Source: Bacteroides sp. CAG:1060 (GTDB taxonomy: Bacteria; Bacteroidota; Bacteroidia; Bacteroidales; UBA932). From it: 13,778 nucleotides of DNA. The stretch's first letter is position 1, and each line of letters starts with the position of its first letter. The notes beneath the pieces are model-generated. The model made no database searches and had not been told where the DNA came from. It saw only the letters and a list, made by a program, of their open reading frames with translations. The stretch lies in NCBI GenBank assembly GCA_000432655.1, contig HF986284.1:1-13778 (forward strand). Direction: 5' to 3'. This document shows, one piece after another, positions 1-7,603 of this stretch. The position numbers and the translations under genes were made by a program.

Positions 1-16
1 ATTCCTTGGAAAAGTC

Positions 17-41
17 CTAGAATACACCCCCCCCATTCTAG
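17..41 (-). terminator. Possible weak terminator hairpin after the SIMPL gene
   Basis: The arms CTAGAAT (17-23) and ATTCTAG (35-41) are perfectly complementary and enclose an 11-base loop that is mostly a homopolymer (C8 on the plus strand at 27-34, G8 in the transcript). The hairpin overlaps the TAG stop of the SIMPL gene. On the minus strand it is followed by GACTTTTCC, only a short U-run, so termination is plausible but weak. The stem is AT-rich, which also argues against a strong terminator. Confidence 0.3.
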
Positions 42-742
42 TTCTTAAGATAGTAAGTCACCGATGTCACCACGCGCACTTTCTTGATATTCGGAGTGTT
101 GCTGTCGCGGTTTTCTATAGAGAAAACTCCCTGGCTTGCAGTCTTGATTTTGCCGAGGCGGCTACCGGAGTCACTCGCAAATTTCTGAGCCACTTCACGA
201 GCGTTTCTCGTAGCTTCCTCCACCATTGAAGGCTTAAGAGTATTCAATGCTTCATACTTGAATTCAAGCGGATTCTCCCAGCTGTTTCCACTTATCACCA
301 CCCCTTTGCGAAGCAGTTCCGACTGGCGGGAGAGCAAGGAGAGGACCGCATCCACCTTGTCCGTGCACACCGTCACGACATTGGTAGCAATGTAGCGGAA
401 CGCCCTGTTGTTGTCCCCATATTCATTCGCCAACTTATCGGAGATTGCCGGGACACTGACGGTAATCTCTTCGTCCGAAAGGCCTCCGGACTTAAGAAAT
501 TCAAGCACAAGGGCATTGTTCTTGTCCGTCATATCATAGACCGACTGTACGTCATTTGACATCACCTTGTAAGTAATCGGCCATATAACCTTATCCGCCT
601 CAACTTCTTTTTCACACAGGCCCTTGACATTGACTGTCCGGTCAAATGAACGATACTCATTTACCGCCACCGGAATCATTATTCCGATAACAATCAGTCC
701 AACCATCACGGAAAGACCGCAAAAAAACTTTCCTTTATCCAT
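38..742 (-). CDS. SIMPL domain-containing protein (DUF541), membrane-anchored
   Basis: A 234-residue protein of the SIMPL/DUF541 family. Residues about 6-27 form one hydrophobic segment after a short charged start (MDKGK), which fits an uncleaved signal anchor placing the rest in the periplasm. The Bacteroidales form of the family is recognisable from the VNVKGLCEKEVEADKVIWPI stretch (about 38-57), the RQSELLRKG segment, the EEATRNARE helix and the closing KVRVVTSVTYYL strand. Length is normal for the group. Biochemical function is unknown; family members are linked only loosely to envelope or stress phenotypes. The ATG at 740-742 gives a natural N-terminus. It lies 87 bases downstream of the TonB receptor gene and has its own promoter-like sequence in that gap, so it may be transcribed separately. 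The stop is TAG. Confidence 0.93.
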   Translation of the reverse strand: MDKGKFFCGLSVMVGLIVIGIMIPVAVNEYRSFDRTVNVKGLCEKEVEADKVIWPITYKVMSNDVQSVYDMTDKNNALVLEFLKSGGLSDEEITVSVPAISDKLANEYGDNNRAFRYIATNVVTVCTDKVDAVLSLLSRQSELLRKGVVISGNSWENPLEFKYEALNTLKPSMVEEATRNAREVAQKFASDSGSRLGKIKTASQGVFSIENRDSNTPNIKKVRVVTSVTYYLKN

Positions 743-762
743 AAAATCACTGTTTATAGAAT

Positions 763-794
763 CAAATATATAGCAGCTTTCTTACAAATCCAAC
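763..794 (-). promoter_or_regulatory. Predicted Bacteroides-type promoter for the SIMPL gene
   Basis: On the minus strand TATATTTG (763-770) matches the Bacteroides -7 consensus TAnnTTTG exactly. A near-match to the -33 element, GTTG instead of TTTG, lies at 791-794 with 20 bases between them, which is the expected spacing. Transcription would start a little under 20 bases before the SIMPL ATG. This rests on consensus matching only. Confidence 0.5.
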
Positions 795-829
795 TTCAAG
801 GCCATAATTCATCCAAATGAAGTGCAATA

Positions 830-2917
830 TCAGAACTTTATCTTATAACTGATACTAGGCATTATCGGAATCAGCGAGACCTGCCTCCACTCACGCGATT
901 TGTCATCATATATGATAGAGAACGGATTGTGGCGGTTCAGCACATTATATATGCCTATGTTGAGTTCCTGAGGATACCTTGTCTTGAAATCAATATTGCA
1001 TCCTATATCAAGTCTGATATAGTCCGGCATACGGTAATTGTTGGTGCTGGTAAAATAGTCGATGATAATAGTCTCTCCAAACAGCGTAAATGCGGGATAC
1101 TCTCCTGCCGAAACCGTTTCCCAATGACCGGACTGGAATGTAAACAGCCCATTCAAAGACACGGTCATCTTTTCATTGTCCGCCACCATGACATTCGCTG
1201 TCGCATTCAGTATGTGACGGCGATCAAACTTGGCAGGGAATCGAACTCCATTATTGACCCCATCGAAGCAGCGGTCAGTCTTGGAGTAAGTATATGCCAC
1301 TCTATAATTCAACCGCTTACCTACTTTCTCGTAAAGAAACTCAACTCCCCGCGAAGTACCGCTCCCGACTTTAACATTATTGCTCCATCCCGCTATCGTC
1401 GAACTGAAGAGCATACTGGCATCCGAGAAATACACAAGCCCATCCATCTTCTTATCATACGCTCCCACTGATATATGATGTTCTCCAAAGGACATAAAAG
1501 CTCCCGCATAGTACTGCGTCGCATGCTCCGGAGGACGATTCGGATTGGTAGGCACAATCAAATCCATAGACCATCCAAGAGGAATCCCTTCCAGAGTATG
1601 GTAATACTGCACTGTCCAATCGGCAGTCGCTTCAATTGACAACCATTTGGCAAGTTTCAGTTTGGCCAGAATACTGGCTTCCGGATTGAAACGCCATCTC
1701 CACTTATCGCCTTGCTCATCTGCCGTAAACACATTCATCTTGGCAGAAGTCATTAATTCAAACCGCTTCCTCGTATAGTTCCATTGTCCATGCATGGTAG
1801 TAATGCTGCTATGGCTGGTATGGTCTATCAACGGGGAACTTGTCGGAGTCAAAGGTCCATCTCCCTTGAATGTGGCAGAAGTTCCAGGATTGAACCACGC
1901 AAACCGCTCCCTCACGCCAAGACGCAGGCTGCTGTATTTCCCTGACAAACGGGAGAACGTGGATTCCGCAGTAAGTTCGTCAATAGTGCTGACTATTGCA
2001 AGGTTGTTCTCCGTACCACTCATGTCGCGAACAATCCCCTGACGACCCATAAAGTGGTTGTACGACAACCCATCTTCTATTTGCCAGCCTTTTTTCAGTT
2101 GGCCCTCATGTCGCGCATTCAATATGAAATTGCCCCAGCCCATACTCTCGTCCGAGCGGCCTCCATAACGATAACTATATCCGTCCTTGCTTGCGAATGC
2201 CCCCAACGAAAGATTATGCTTGTCATTCACCAGCCACTTGACTTTAGCGAACATATCGCAAGCCACAGCACGCGGACGCTGAAGACTGTCAAGAGGGCCG
2301 CCGACAATGGCTTGTACCACCCTGAATGCCGGCCCAAGTGGAGATACCCGCACTGACCCTATAAGGGACACCTTGTTCTTAACTATCGGCATAGAGACCG
2401 TGCCTCCAAGCATAAACATACTCGCGGAAGCCGAGAATGACCGTGACGTAAAACTACCATCTGACGTCTTAAGTCTTATGTGCGAAGCCGTCATATTGCT
2501 TTCATCTCCGTGGAATCCACCTACCCGGAAATCAATCCCCGACACAATCTCTGACGGATATATGCTTGTAAGCCCAAGTAGATGGCTTCCTCCGAATATC
2601 TGAACTCCATCCAATGTCATCACATTACTACCAATATTGCCGCCACGCACATATATGGCAGAGGCACCCTCTGCTCCAGTGGATACGCCAGGAAGAGTCT
2701 GAATATATTTTATGGCATCACTCTCGCCTGTCACCGACACCATTGACCTCATCTGAGGGATTGGCACAATTCTGGTGCCGGCATCCCGTACGACAAACCG
2801 ATCCGATACGACAACTGACTCCGGCAGGGTATCACGTTTTTCGTGGACATCCTGCGCATTTGCCGCAATTGGAATAGCGAGAATAAAAAGAAAAGAAACT
2901 ATTTTTTGCCTACCCAT
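830..2917 (-). CDS. TonB-dependent outer membrane receptor
   Basis: A 695-residue outer-membrane receptor that would import a substrate using energy from TonB-ExbBD. Numbered from the ATG at 2915-2917, residues 1-21 are a signal peptide (MGRQK, hydrophobic FLFILAIPI, then ANA before Gln). A plug domain follows at about 30-155, with TonB-box-like ESVVVS, then LPGVSTG, IYVRGG, LDGVQIFG and GGFHGDES. The remainder is a beta-barrel with alternating aromatic and polar residues, ending in Phe as barrel proteins do. An in-frame TTG nine bases upstream (2924-2926) is an alternative start, but the ATG gives the cleaner signal peptide. Many Bacteroidota receptors carry an N-terminal carboxypeptidase-regulatory-like domain; this one goes straight to the plug. 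It lies 14 bases after the end of the interrupted DUF4249 frame, so the two are probably one operon. The substrate cannot be deduced. Confidence 0.92.
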   Translation of the reverse strand: MGRQKIVSFLFILAIPIAANAQDVHEKRDTLPESVVVSDRFVVRDAGTRIVPIPQMRSMVSVTGESDAIKYIQTLPGVSTGAEGASAIYVRGGNIGSNVMTLDGVQIFGGSHLLGLTSIYPSEIVSGIDFRVGGFHGDESNMTASHIRLKTSDGSFTSRSFSASASMFMLGGTVSMPIVKNKVSLIGSVRVSPLGPAFRVVQAIVGGPLDSLQRPRAVACDMFAKVKWLVNDKHNLSLGAFASKDGYSYRYGGRSDESMGWGNFILNARHEGQLKKGWQIEDGLSYNHFMGRQGIVRDMSGTENNLAIVSTIDELTAESTFSRLSGKYSSLRLGVRERFAWFNPGTSATFKGDGPLTPTSSPLIDHTSHSSITTMHGQWNYTRKRFELMTSAKMNVFTADEQGDKWRWRFNPEASILAKLKLAKWLSIEATADWTVQYYHTLEGIPLGWSMDLIVPTNPNRPPEHATQYYAGAFMSFGEHHISVGAYDKKMDGLVYFSDASMLFSSTIAGWSNNVKVGSGTSRGVEFLYEKVGKRLNYRVAYTYSKTDRCFDGVNNGVRFPAKFDRRHILNATANVMVADNEKMTVSLNGLFTFQSGHWETVSAGEYPAFTLFGETIIIDYFTSTNNYRMPDYIRLDIGCNIDFKTRYPQELNIGIYNVLNRHNPFSIIYDDKSREWRQVSLIPIMPSISYKIKF

Positions 2918-2931
2918 TTCTGTCAACAGTT

Positions 2932-3108
2932 TTAATTATATATTTCATCATGCTGCAGGAAAGGCATTTTATACACATCACAATTTGTAAAAATACCAAC
3001 ACCGCCTTCTATATTGGAATGCAGATTAGACGTATCGTATGCCGATGTCAAATCGTGTTCCAATGACTTGCTCTTTGTATAAACTTCGCGCAAGTACTTG
3101 TCATATTC
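2932..3108 (-). pseudogene. In-frame C-terminal remainder of the DUF4249 gene, beyond a premature TAA
   Basis: Directly after the TAA at 3109-3111 the same frame stays open for 58 codons to a second TAA at 2932-2934. The translation begins EYDKYLREVY and contains NIEGGVGIF, which resembles the closing motif of DUF4249 proteins, usually followed by the end of the protein as here. The next gene starts 14 bases later. The stretch therefore looks like coding sequence cut off by one nonsense codon, not intergenic DNA. No second frameshift is needed to restore a full-length protein of about 352 residues. It could be a recent nonsense mutation, a sequencing or assembly error, or, less likely, a readthrough site. 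Confidence 0.8.
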
Positions 3109-3990
3109 TTAAGGAACACAATAGACATTCAAAAAAGAATATTGCCACGGCATGTCATATTCAGGATTGTCATCATAAAAATAAGACATTGGCACCTTAT
3201 TTCTTGGCTCAAAGAGGGGCCCCGGGACAATAAAGAACGACTCCTCACTCTTAAAATTCCCTATCCGAACAAATTTATCATACAATGGATAGTCGGCAAT
3301 TTCCTTTTTCGCGAAATTGAATATCGACTCATACATTTTACCCATATCTGACCCGGCCGTCCCACGAAAAGACAATTCAGAATAACGTTTCCCCGTGATA
3401 TTGAATCCATCCACATGCGTATAGTTGGTAGTCAAATATATATGTTGTTCCGTATCTCCTTCAGAAGGACCGGTCTGCTCCACAGCCGTCACCCATATAG
3501 TCTCATTCTCCGGGGCATCTTCCCAGAACTGGAACTCGGCAAATACTTGATAGAAAGGCTCGCGTTCTTCCCCAAAAGGGAGCAAGCGTACATCAAAACT
3601 CCCTCCTTGTATCGTCTGTGTCTTAGCAGAAATCAATCCGCGTCCGGGAATTTCTATTTTCAGCACATATTCGGAATTCCTTTTAATCAAGATTGCCTCC
3701 GTCTCCCACAAATCTCCGCCCTTATATACGAAAGGAATCTTCTTTTCATCCTCTTCCAGATAGACAGTTGCCTCTACCACAGGTATATAATCCGCTTGAC
3801 CTTTCCCCTTCACATACATAAGATTCAGTGTCTGAACGGTTTTCTCTGTCCGATCAAATATGATATTGTTCTTCAAAACGCAATACACCATGACCGGCAA
3901 ATCTTTCTCTCCAGGATCCAGCACTATCGGCTCCACGCACCCGAAAAGCAGCAATGTCAGAAGACAAACAATTAAACCGAACTTTTTCAT
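3109..3990 (-). CDS. DUF4249 domain lipoprotein, truncated by an in-frame stop
   Basis: A 293-residue product. Residues 1-18 are a lipoprotein signal (MKKFG, leucine-rich core, lipobox LFGC with Cys18), so the mature protein would be lipid-anchored in the cell envelope. The start of the mature part and the following beta-rich region (PVMVYCVLKN, VEATVYLEE, YVLKIEIPG, FFIVPGPLF) fit the DUF4249 family, which in Bacteroidota is commonly encoded beside a TonB-dependent receptor and is thought to assist it; its molecular role is unknown. The ATG at 3988-3990 is fixed by the signal peptide. The TAA at 3109-3111 falls just before the usual C-terminal segment, which continues in frame to 2932, so the protein made from this frame would lack its last 59 or so residues. 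The missing codon differs from AAA, CAA or GAA by one base. Gene order is lipoprotein first, receptor second. Confidence 0.85.
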   Translation of the reverse strand: MKKFGLIVCLLTLLLFGCVEPIVLDPGEKDLPVMVYCVLKNNIIFDRTEKTVQTLNLMYVKGKGQADYIPVVEATVYLEEDEKKIPFVYKGGDLWETEAILIKRNSEYVLKIEIPGRGLISAKTQTIQGGSFDVRLLPFGEEREPFYQVFAEFQFWEDAPENETIWVTAVEQTGPSEGDTEQHIYLTTNYTHVDGFNITGKRYSELSFRGTAGSDMGKMYESIFNFAKKEIADYPLYDKFVRIGNFKSEESFFIVPGPLFEPRNKVPMSYFYDDNPEYDMPWQYSFLNVYCVP

Positions 3991-4013
3991 AATGTGTGTA
4001 TATTAATTATGCC

Positions 4014-4030
4014 ATTGACTATCAGTCAAT
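4014..4030. promoter_or_regulatory. Inverted repeat, possible operator or 5' leader hairpin before the DUF4249 gene
   Basis: ATTGACT (4014-4020) and AGTCAAT (4024-4030) are perfect inverted copies separated by ATC. The dyad sits in the 79-base gap between the U32 and DUF4249 genes, next to the promoter-like TTCCTTTG, at about the expected transcription start. That position suits a repressor site. No T-run follows it on the minus strand, so it is unlikely to terminate the U32 transcript. No regulator gene is adjacent. Confidence 0.3.
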
Positions 4031-4031
4031 A

Positions 4032-4063
4032 CAAAGGAACAAAAAATCCAAGGCAAAAACAAT
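4032..4063 (-). promoter_or_regulatory. Weak promoter candidate for the DUF4249-receptor operon
   Basis: Minus-strand TTCCTTTG (4032-4039) differs from TAnnTTTG at one fixed position, and ATTG (4060-4063) is a three-of-four match to the -33 TTTG at 20 bases spacing. It is the best candidate in this gap but not a strong one. Confidence 0.3.
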
Positions 4064-4069
4064 ATACAC

Positions 4070-5326
4070 TTACTTTTTTTCCCAGATGTAGATTTTATCC
4101 CCGCGGCGAAGACGACCTTCAGGGCATAATGACGGGTCAACAGCCACAGAGCACCGGACACCCTTCCCGGCCATATCAGCAGACTTCAGGTTGACTCGCA
4201 TATCCTCTACGGAAAACTCCACGACCCCGGTAGTGGCACCTATAGCCATAGCACGGTCCCCTATGTGCAGCGGTGCCGATTCTACAGCTATTTCCACAAC
4301 GCCTATTCTGTCAAACCAGTTGGTAACCTTACCGCAATACACCTTTTTCAACGTAGCCTGTGAGCCATACACGTCACTCCACTGTCCAAGATAGGCACCT
4401 TGATAATATCCATCCCAGAAACCACGGTTGAACACTTCAGACAATTCTTCTTTCAGTGATGCGGCCAGTTCCGGCGAATAAGTCCCGTCGCACACGGCAT
4501 CGGCCGCCCTGCGATAGCAAAAAGCGCATCTCTTCACATATTCTGCAGACCTTGCCCTTCCCTCAATCTTGAACACTTTTACGCCACTCTCGATGATTCG
4601 GTCCATAAAGTCTATGGTACACAAATCTTTAGGAGACATTATGTATTTGTTGTCGATATTGAGTTTGTTGCCGGTTTCAAGGTCTGTAACCTCATATCCC
4701 CTACGGCATATCTGATAACAGGCTCCCCTGTTGGCAGACGCACCGTATGTATGAAGAGACAGGTAACATTTGCCGCTAATGGCCATGCAGAGAGCTCCGT
4801 GAGCAAACATTTCTATACGCACAGGCTTCCCCGAAGGCCCGCAGATATTCTCCCTCACGACAGTTTCATATATTTCCTTGACTTGATCAAGGTTAAGTTC
4901 CCGCGCAAGTACCACGACATCCGCAAATTGAGAGTAAAACCTCAAGGACTCAACATTGGATATGGACAACTGGGTGGAAATATGCACCTCAAGCCCTATC
5001 TGACGGCAATAAGAAATGGCCGCCATGTCAGATGCGATAATGGCGTCCACCCCCGCAGCCAAAGCAGCATCCAAGGCCTTTCTCATAGGTTCCAGGTCTT
5101 CCTGATACAAGACGATATTGAGTGTTATATAACTCTTTACCCCCGCTTCACGGCAAATGCGGACAACCTCAGAAAGGTCTTCCGGCTGGAAGTTATTGGC
5201 AGAATGGCTGCGCATATTAAGATGTCCAACACCGAAATATACAGAGTCCGCACCCCCTTGAATAGCCGCGCGCAAACACTCAAAATTGCCGGCAGGAGCC
5301 ATTATTTCCAATTCCTTTCTTTCCAT
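4070..5326 (-). CDS. Peptidase U32 family protein, probable tRNA U34 hydroxylation factor (TrhP-like)
   Basis: A 418-residue U32-family protein. The family signature E-x-F-x2-G-[SA]-[LIVM]-C-x4-G-x-C-x-[LIVM]-S is fully matched by residues 172-190 (EMFAHGALCMAISGKCYLS). Characterised relatives (TrhP, formerly YegQ; UbiU/UbiV) are iron-sulfur proteins rather than proteases. Cys180, Cys187, Cys203 and Cys236 have the spacing expected for four [4Fe-4S] ligands. The N-terminal part has a TIM-barrel character (APAGNFECLRAAIQGGADSVYFG). Residues about 325-415 fit the small C-terminal U32 barrel. By analogy with TrhP it would support prephenate-dependent 5-hydroxylation of the tRNA wobble uridine; this assignment is inference, since older annotations would say collagenase-like protease. 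It lies 18 bases downstream of recO and ends the cluster. Confidence 0.9.
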   Translation of the reverse strand: MERKELEIMAPAGNFECLRAAIQGGADSVYFGVGHLNMRSHSANNFQPEDLSEVVRICREAGVKSYITLNIVLYQEDLEPMRKALDAALAAGVDAIIASDMAAISYCRQIGLEVHISTQLSISNVESLRFYSQFADVVVLARELNLDQVKEIYETVVRENICGPSGKPVRIEMFAHGALCMAISGKCYLSLHTYGASANRGACYQICRRGYEVTDLETGNKLNIDNKYIMSPKDLCTIDFMDRIIESGVKVFKIEGRARSAEYVKRCAFCYRRAADAVCDGTYSPELAASLKEELSEVFNRGFWDGYYQGAYLGQWSDVYGSQATLKKVYCGKVTNWFDRIGVVEIAVESAPLHIGDRAMAIGATTGVVEFSVEDMRVNLKSADMAGKGVRCSVAVDPSLCPEGRLRRGDKIYIWEKK

Positions 5327-5331
5327 AAGTA

Positions 5332-5339
5332 CAAAATTA
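5332..5339 (-). promoter_or_regulatory. Consensus -7 element directly before the U32 gene
   Basis: TAATTTTG on the minus strand matches TAnnTTTG exactly and lies five bases before the ATG, in the 18-base gap after recO. No convincing -33 element is present at the right spacing, and the gene is probably cotranscribed with recO, so this may be chance. If used, the transcript would be nearly leaderless. Confidence 0.2.
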
Positions 5340-5344
5340 ACACT

Positions 5345-5992
5345 TTATTCAAACAATTCCCTCAACACCCCGAGAGAATGTATCGTCAGAGGACAGTCAA
5401 GATGACATGACAGATACCGGATCAATAATTCTGCTATGTCACTGCGCATACGGCCGTTAAGCGGTACCAGCATCGAGGATGCAAAATCGGACTTTGTCAA
5501 TAATCCAAGATATCCGGCATACTCCCCGGCAAACGGCATAAGGTCTTCTTCTCTTGGAGAAAAGCCCAAAGCCACGGCCAGTTCCAGAAGGAATCTCAGG
5601 TGGAAATTACTATAATTCTCTCCCAGCGCATCGAGCGTCAGAACGGAGTTCCGGCACCATTCATACAGTCCGTCTTCATAGCAGCCTTCTTTCAATGTAC
5701 GGAACAGAACCTCGCTCATGAACATACACATTGCATTCTTGGGTAAAGAAGACCGTATGTCACCCAAAGGATAAAGAGCGCTTATTCCACTTATCCGCCA
5801 CAATTCCGTGCGGACACTTTCCCTCACATCCCCTTCCAGAATATTCATGGGCTGGAAAAGGGCCATCGTGCCACCTTTTCCGATATTGGTTATGAAACTC
5901 CTCCTGCCAAGTTCACGACTCAACGCGTGAATCACCAGCAGATTATCCCTTGTCTTGGTGGTATTGAGGACTATGAACTCAGTGGATCTCAA
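5345..5992 (-). CDS. recO: DNA repair protein RecO
   Basis: A 215-residue RecO, the RecFOR-pathway mediator that binds single-stranded DNA and SSB and helps RecR load RecA at gaps. The N-terminal part fits the RecO OB-fold (STEFIVLNTTKTRDNLLVI, then GRRSFIT), a helical middle follows (FMSEVLFRTL, LRFLLELAVALGFSP), and the end LTIHSLGVLRELF resembles the Bacteroidota C-terminus. No zinc-binding cysteine cluster is visible. The start is TTG at 5990-5992: no ATG or GTG lies in frame between an upstream in-frame TGA (6005-6007) and the conserved N-terminus. It overlaps the end of the S41 protease gene by 14 bases, which suggests translational coupling and may explain the weak start codon. It is somewhat short for the family but complete at both ends. 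Confidence 0.88.
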   Translation of the reverse strand: MRSTEFIVLNTTKTRDNLLVIHALSRELGRRSFITNIGKGGTMALFQPMNILEGDVRESVRTELWRISGISALYPLGDIRSSLPKNAMCMFMSEVLFRTLKEGCYEDGLYEWCRNSVLTLDALGENYSNFHLRFLLELAVALGFSPREEDLMPFAGEYAGYLGLLTKSDFASSMLVPLNGRMRSDIAELLIRYLSCHLDCPLTIHSLGVLRELFE

Positions 5993-7598
5993 TGAGCGGA
6001 CTGTTCAAGGCCTGCCTCAGTTCCTCGTCGTATTTGATCCGAACCTCGACACCTGCTTCCTGGAAATAATACCTTACCGCGATTTCCTCCTCAAGGAAAG
6101 GGATTATCTCGTCCTTCTTAAGTCTGAGGAATTCGCTCTTTTCTATATCAAGGGACTTCTCCATAACCTCCAGCTCTTCCTTCATCCCCTCTATCAGACC
6201 ATCCCTTTCCAACTCATCTTTCATCCTGTCAAAATATGCCTTGGCAGTGGACCTGTAGTCAAACTCCTGCTTGACAGCATACTCTATGAAATCTTCGTAA
6301 TCAGCATCACTCAGAGAGAAGGTCTCCACAGGCGCAATGCTTTGATGCTGACGCACATACTCCAAGGCATACTGCTCAATAATACCATAAGCCACCAAAG
6401 AATACGTAATACGGCTGTAAGATTTGGCGTCAAGCTCCACATCCGGAGTTATACCGCCGCCGTCCTTCACAACTCTTCCATGCGCGGTCTTGAACTCCCT
6501 CGTAAGCGAGTCCGGAATCTGCCCCACGCTGCCGTCTTCATTGCGATGCGAATAGTCTATAGCCTGGACACAACGCCCGGACGGAGTATAGTATTTTGCC
6601 GTAGTAACCTTCAACTCTCCTCCGTAAGGAAGATTGATTATACTCTGAACCAATCCTTTACCAAATGTCTTACGCCCCATCACCGTTGCCCTGTCCATAT
6701 CCTGAAGAGCACCGGAGACGATTTCCGATGCCGAAGCAGAACCGGAATCCACCAGCACTATCAGCGGCAATTTGGTGTCCACCGGCTCCTTTTTCGTACG
6801 AAGCGCATAATTGGATGTCATGTTTTTGCCTTTCGCAGAAACTACCAGCGACCCTTTAGGCACGAATACAGAGACGATTTCGACAGCTTCCTCCATGATT
6901 CCGCCGCCGTTTCCACGCAGATCAAGCACAAGTTTCTGCATCCCCTGCTTCTTGAGACGTATGACAGCATTTCTCACATCCCTGCCCACACCTTCGGTAA
7001 ATCCGGTCTGAAGGATATATCCGGTGGTTGCATCCAGCATCCCGGCATACTCTACATCCGGAAGACGAATACGTTCCCTGGTAATCTCTATGTCCTTGAG
7101 TTCTCCTGTATGAACTTTCTTAACCTTGAAAACAACTTTGCTGCCAGGCTCACCTTTCATCTTGTCACTGCACTGCTGAGATGTCAGCCCCACTACACTT
7201 TCCCCATTGATGGCAAGTATCTCGTCCCCGCAGCGAAGTTCATATTTATCTGCCGGAGAGTTTTTGTACGGCTCATTGATAATGACATTCCCTTGTACGT
7301 CAGGCTTGTATATGATCGCACCTATACCCCCGTAAGTCTTGTTCAGCATCATCTGAAGGCTCTCATGATCTTCTTCCGGAATAAAAGTGGTATAAGGATC
7401 CAGGCTCCCGAGCATTGCATTTATCCCTATGGTTTCAATCTTGTCCAACGGAAGAGAATCCACATAAGACTTGGAAAGCTCCTTGAGGATAGATGTCTGT
7501 ATCTCTGTCCATTTGCCGAGACGGAAATTATCAGACTGCGCCTGACACACCACACTGATGCCCAACCCGGCACATATAAGTATTGTTCTGATTTTCAT
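5979..7598 (-). CDS. S41 family C-terminal processing peptidase with PDZ domain
   Basis: A 539-residue periplasmic serine protease of the CtpA/Prc type. Residues 1-20 are a signal peptide (cleavage after CQA). The order then is an N-terminal helical segment containing SLDPYTTFIP (65-74), a PDZ domain at about 85-172 (YGGIGAII, SPADKYELRCGDEILAING), and the S41 core at about 190-390. The catalytic pair is visible: Ser289 in GSASASEI and Lys314 in TFGKG, 25 residues apart as in E. coli Prc. LDLRGNGGG (225-233) is the family strand-loop. Residues 430-539 form an acidic, helix-rich tail of the kind seen in Bacteroidota members. It would trim envelope proteins at their C-termini; substrates are unknown. 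It starts five bases after the transporter stop and overlaps recO by 14 bases, so it is mid-operon. Confidence 0.95.
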   Translation of the reverse strand: MKIRTILICAGLGISVVCQAQSDNFRLGKWTEIQTSILKELSKSYVDSLPLDKIETIGINAMLGSLDPYTTFIPEEDHESLQMMLNKTYGGIGAIIYKPDVQGNVIINEPYKNSPADKYELRCGDEILAINGESVVGLTSQQCSDKMKGEPGSKVVFKVKKVHTGELKDIEITRERIRLPDVEYAGMLDATTGYILQTGFTEGVGRDVRNAVIRLKKQGMQKLVLDLRGNGGGIMEEAVEIVSVFVPKGSLVVSAKGKNMTSNYALRTKKEPVDTKLPLIVLVDSGSASASEIVSGALQDMDRATVMGRKTFGKGLVQSIINLPYGGELKVTTAKYYTPSGRCVQAIDYSHRNEDGSVGQIPDSLTREFKTAHGRVVKDGGGITPDVELDAKSYSRITYSLVAYGIIEQYALEYVRQHQSIAPVETFSLSDADYEDFIEYAVKQEFDYRSTAKAYFDRMKDELERDGLIEGMKEELEVMEKSLDIEKSEFLRLKKDEIIPFLEEEIAVRYYFQEAGVEVRIKYDEELRQALNSPLIEIH

Positions 7599-7603
7599 AT
7601 CTT

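Noticed and set aside
929-1471. A 180-codon plus-strand open frame opposite the TonB receptor
   Set aside because: The opposite strand encodes a complete receptor with signal peptide, plug and terminal aromatic residue. The plus-strand translation has no family features.
3109-3111. TAA decoded as an amino acid (alternative genetic code)
   Set aside because: The U32, transporter and kinase genes also end in TAA at family-typical C-termini, so TAA works as a stop here. A mutation, an error or local readthrough is simpler.
4074-4081. T-run on the plus strand as a terminator
   Set aside because: No plus-strand gene precedes it, and on the minus strand it is the lysine-coding end of the U32 gene.
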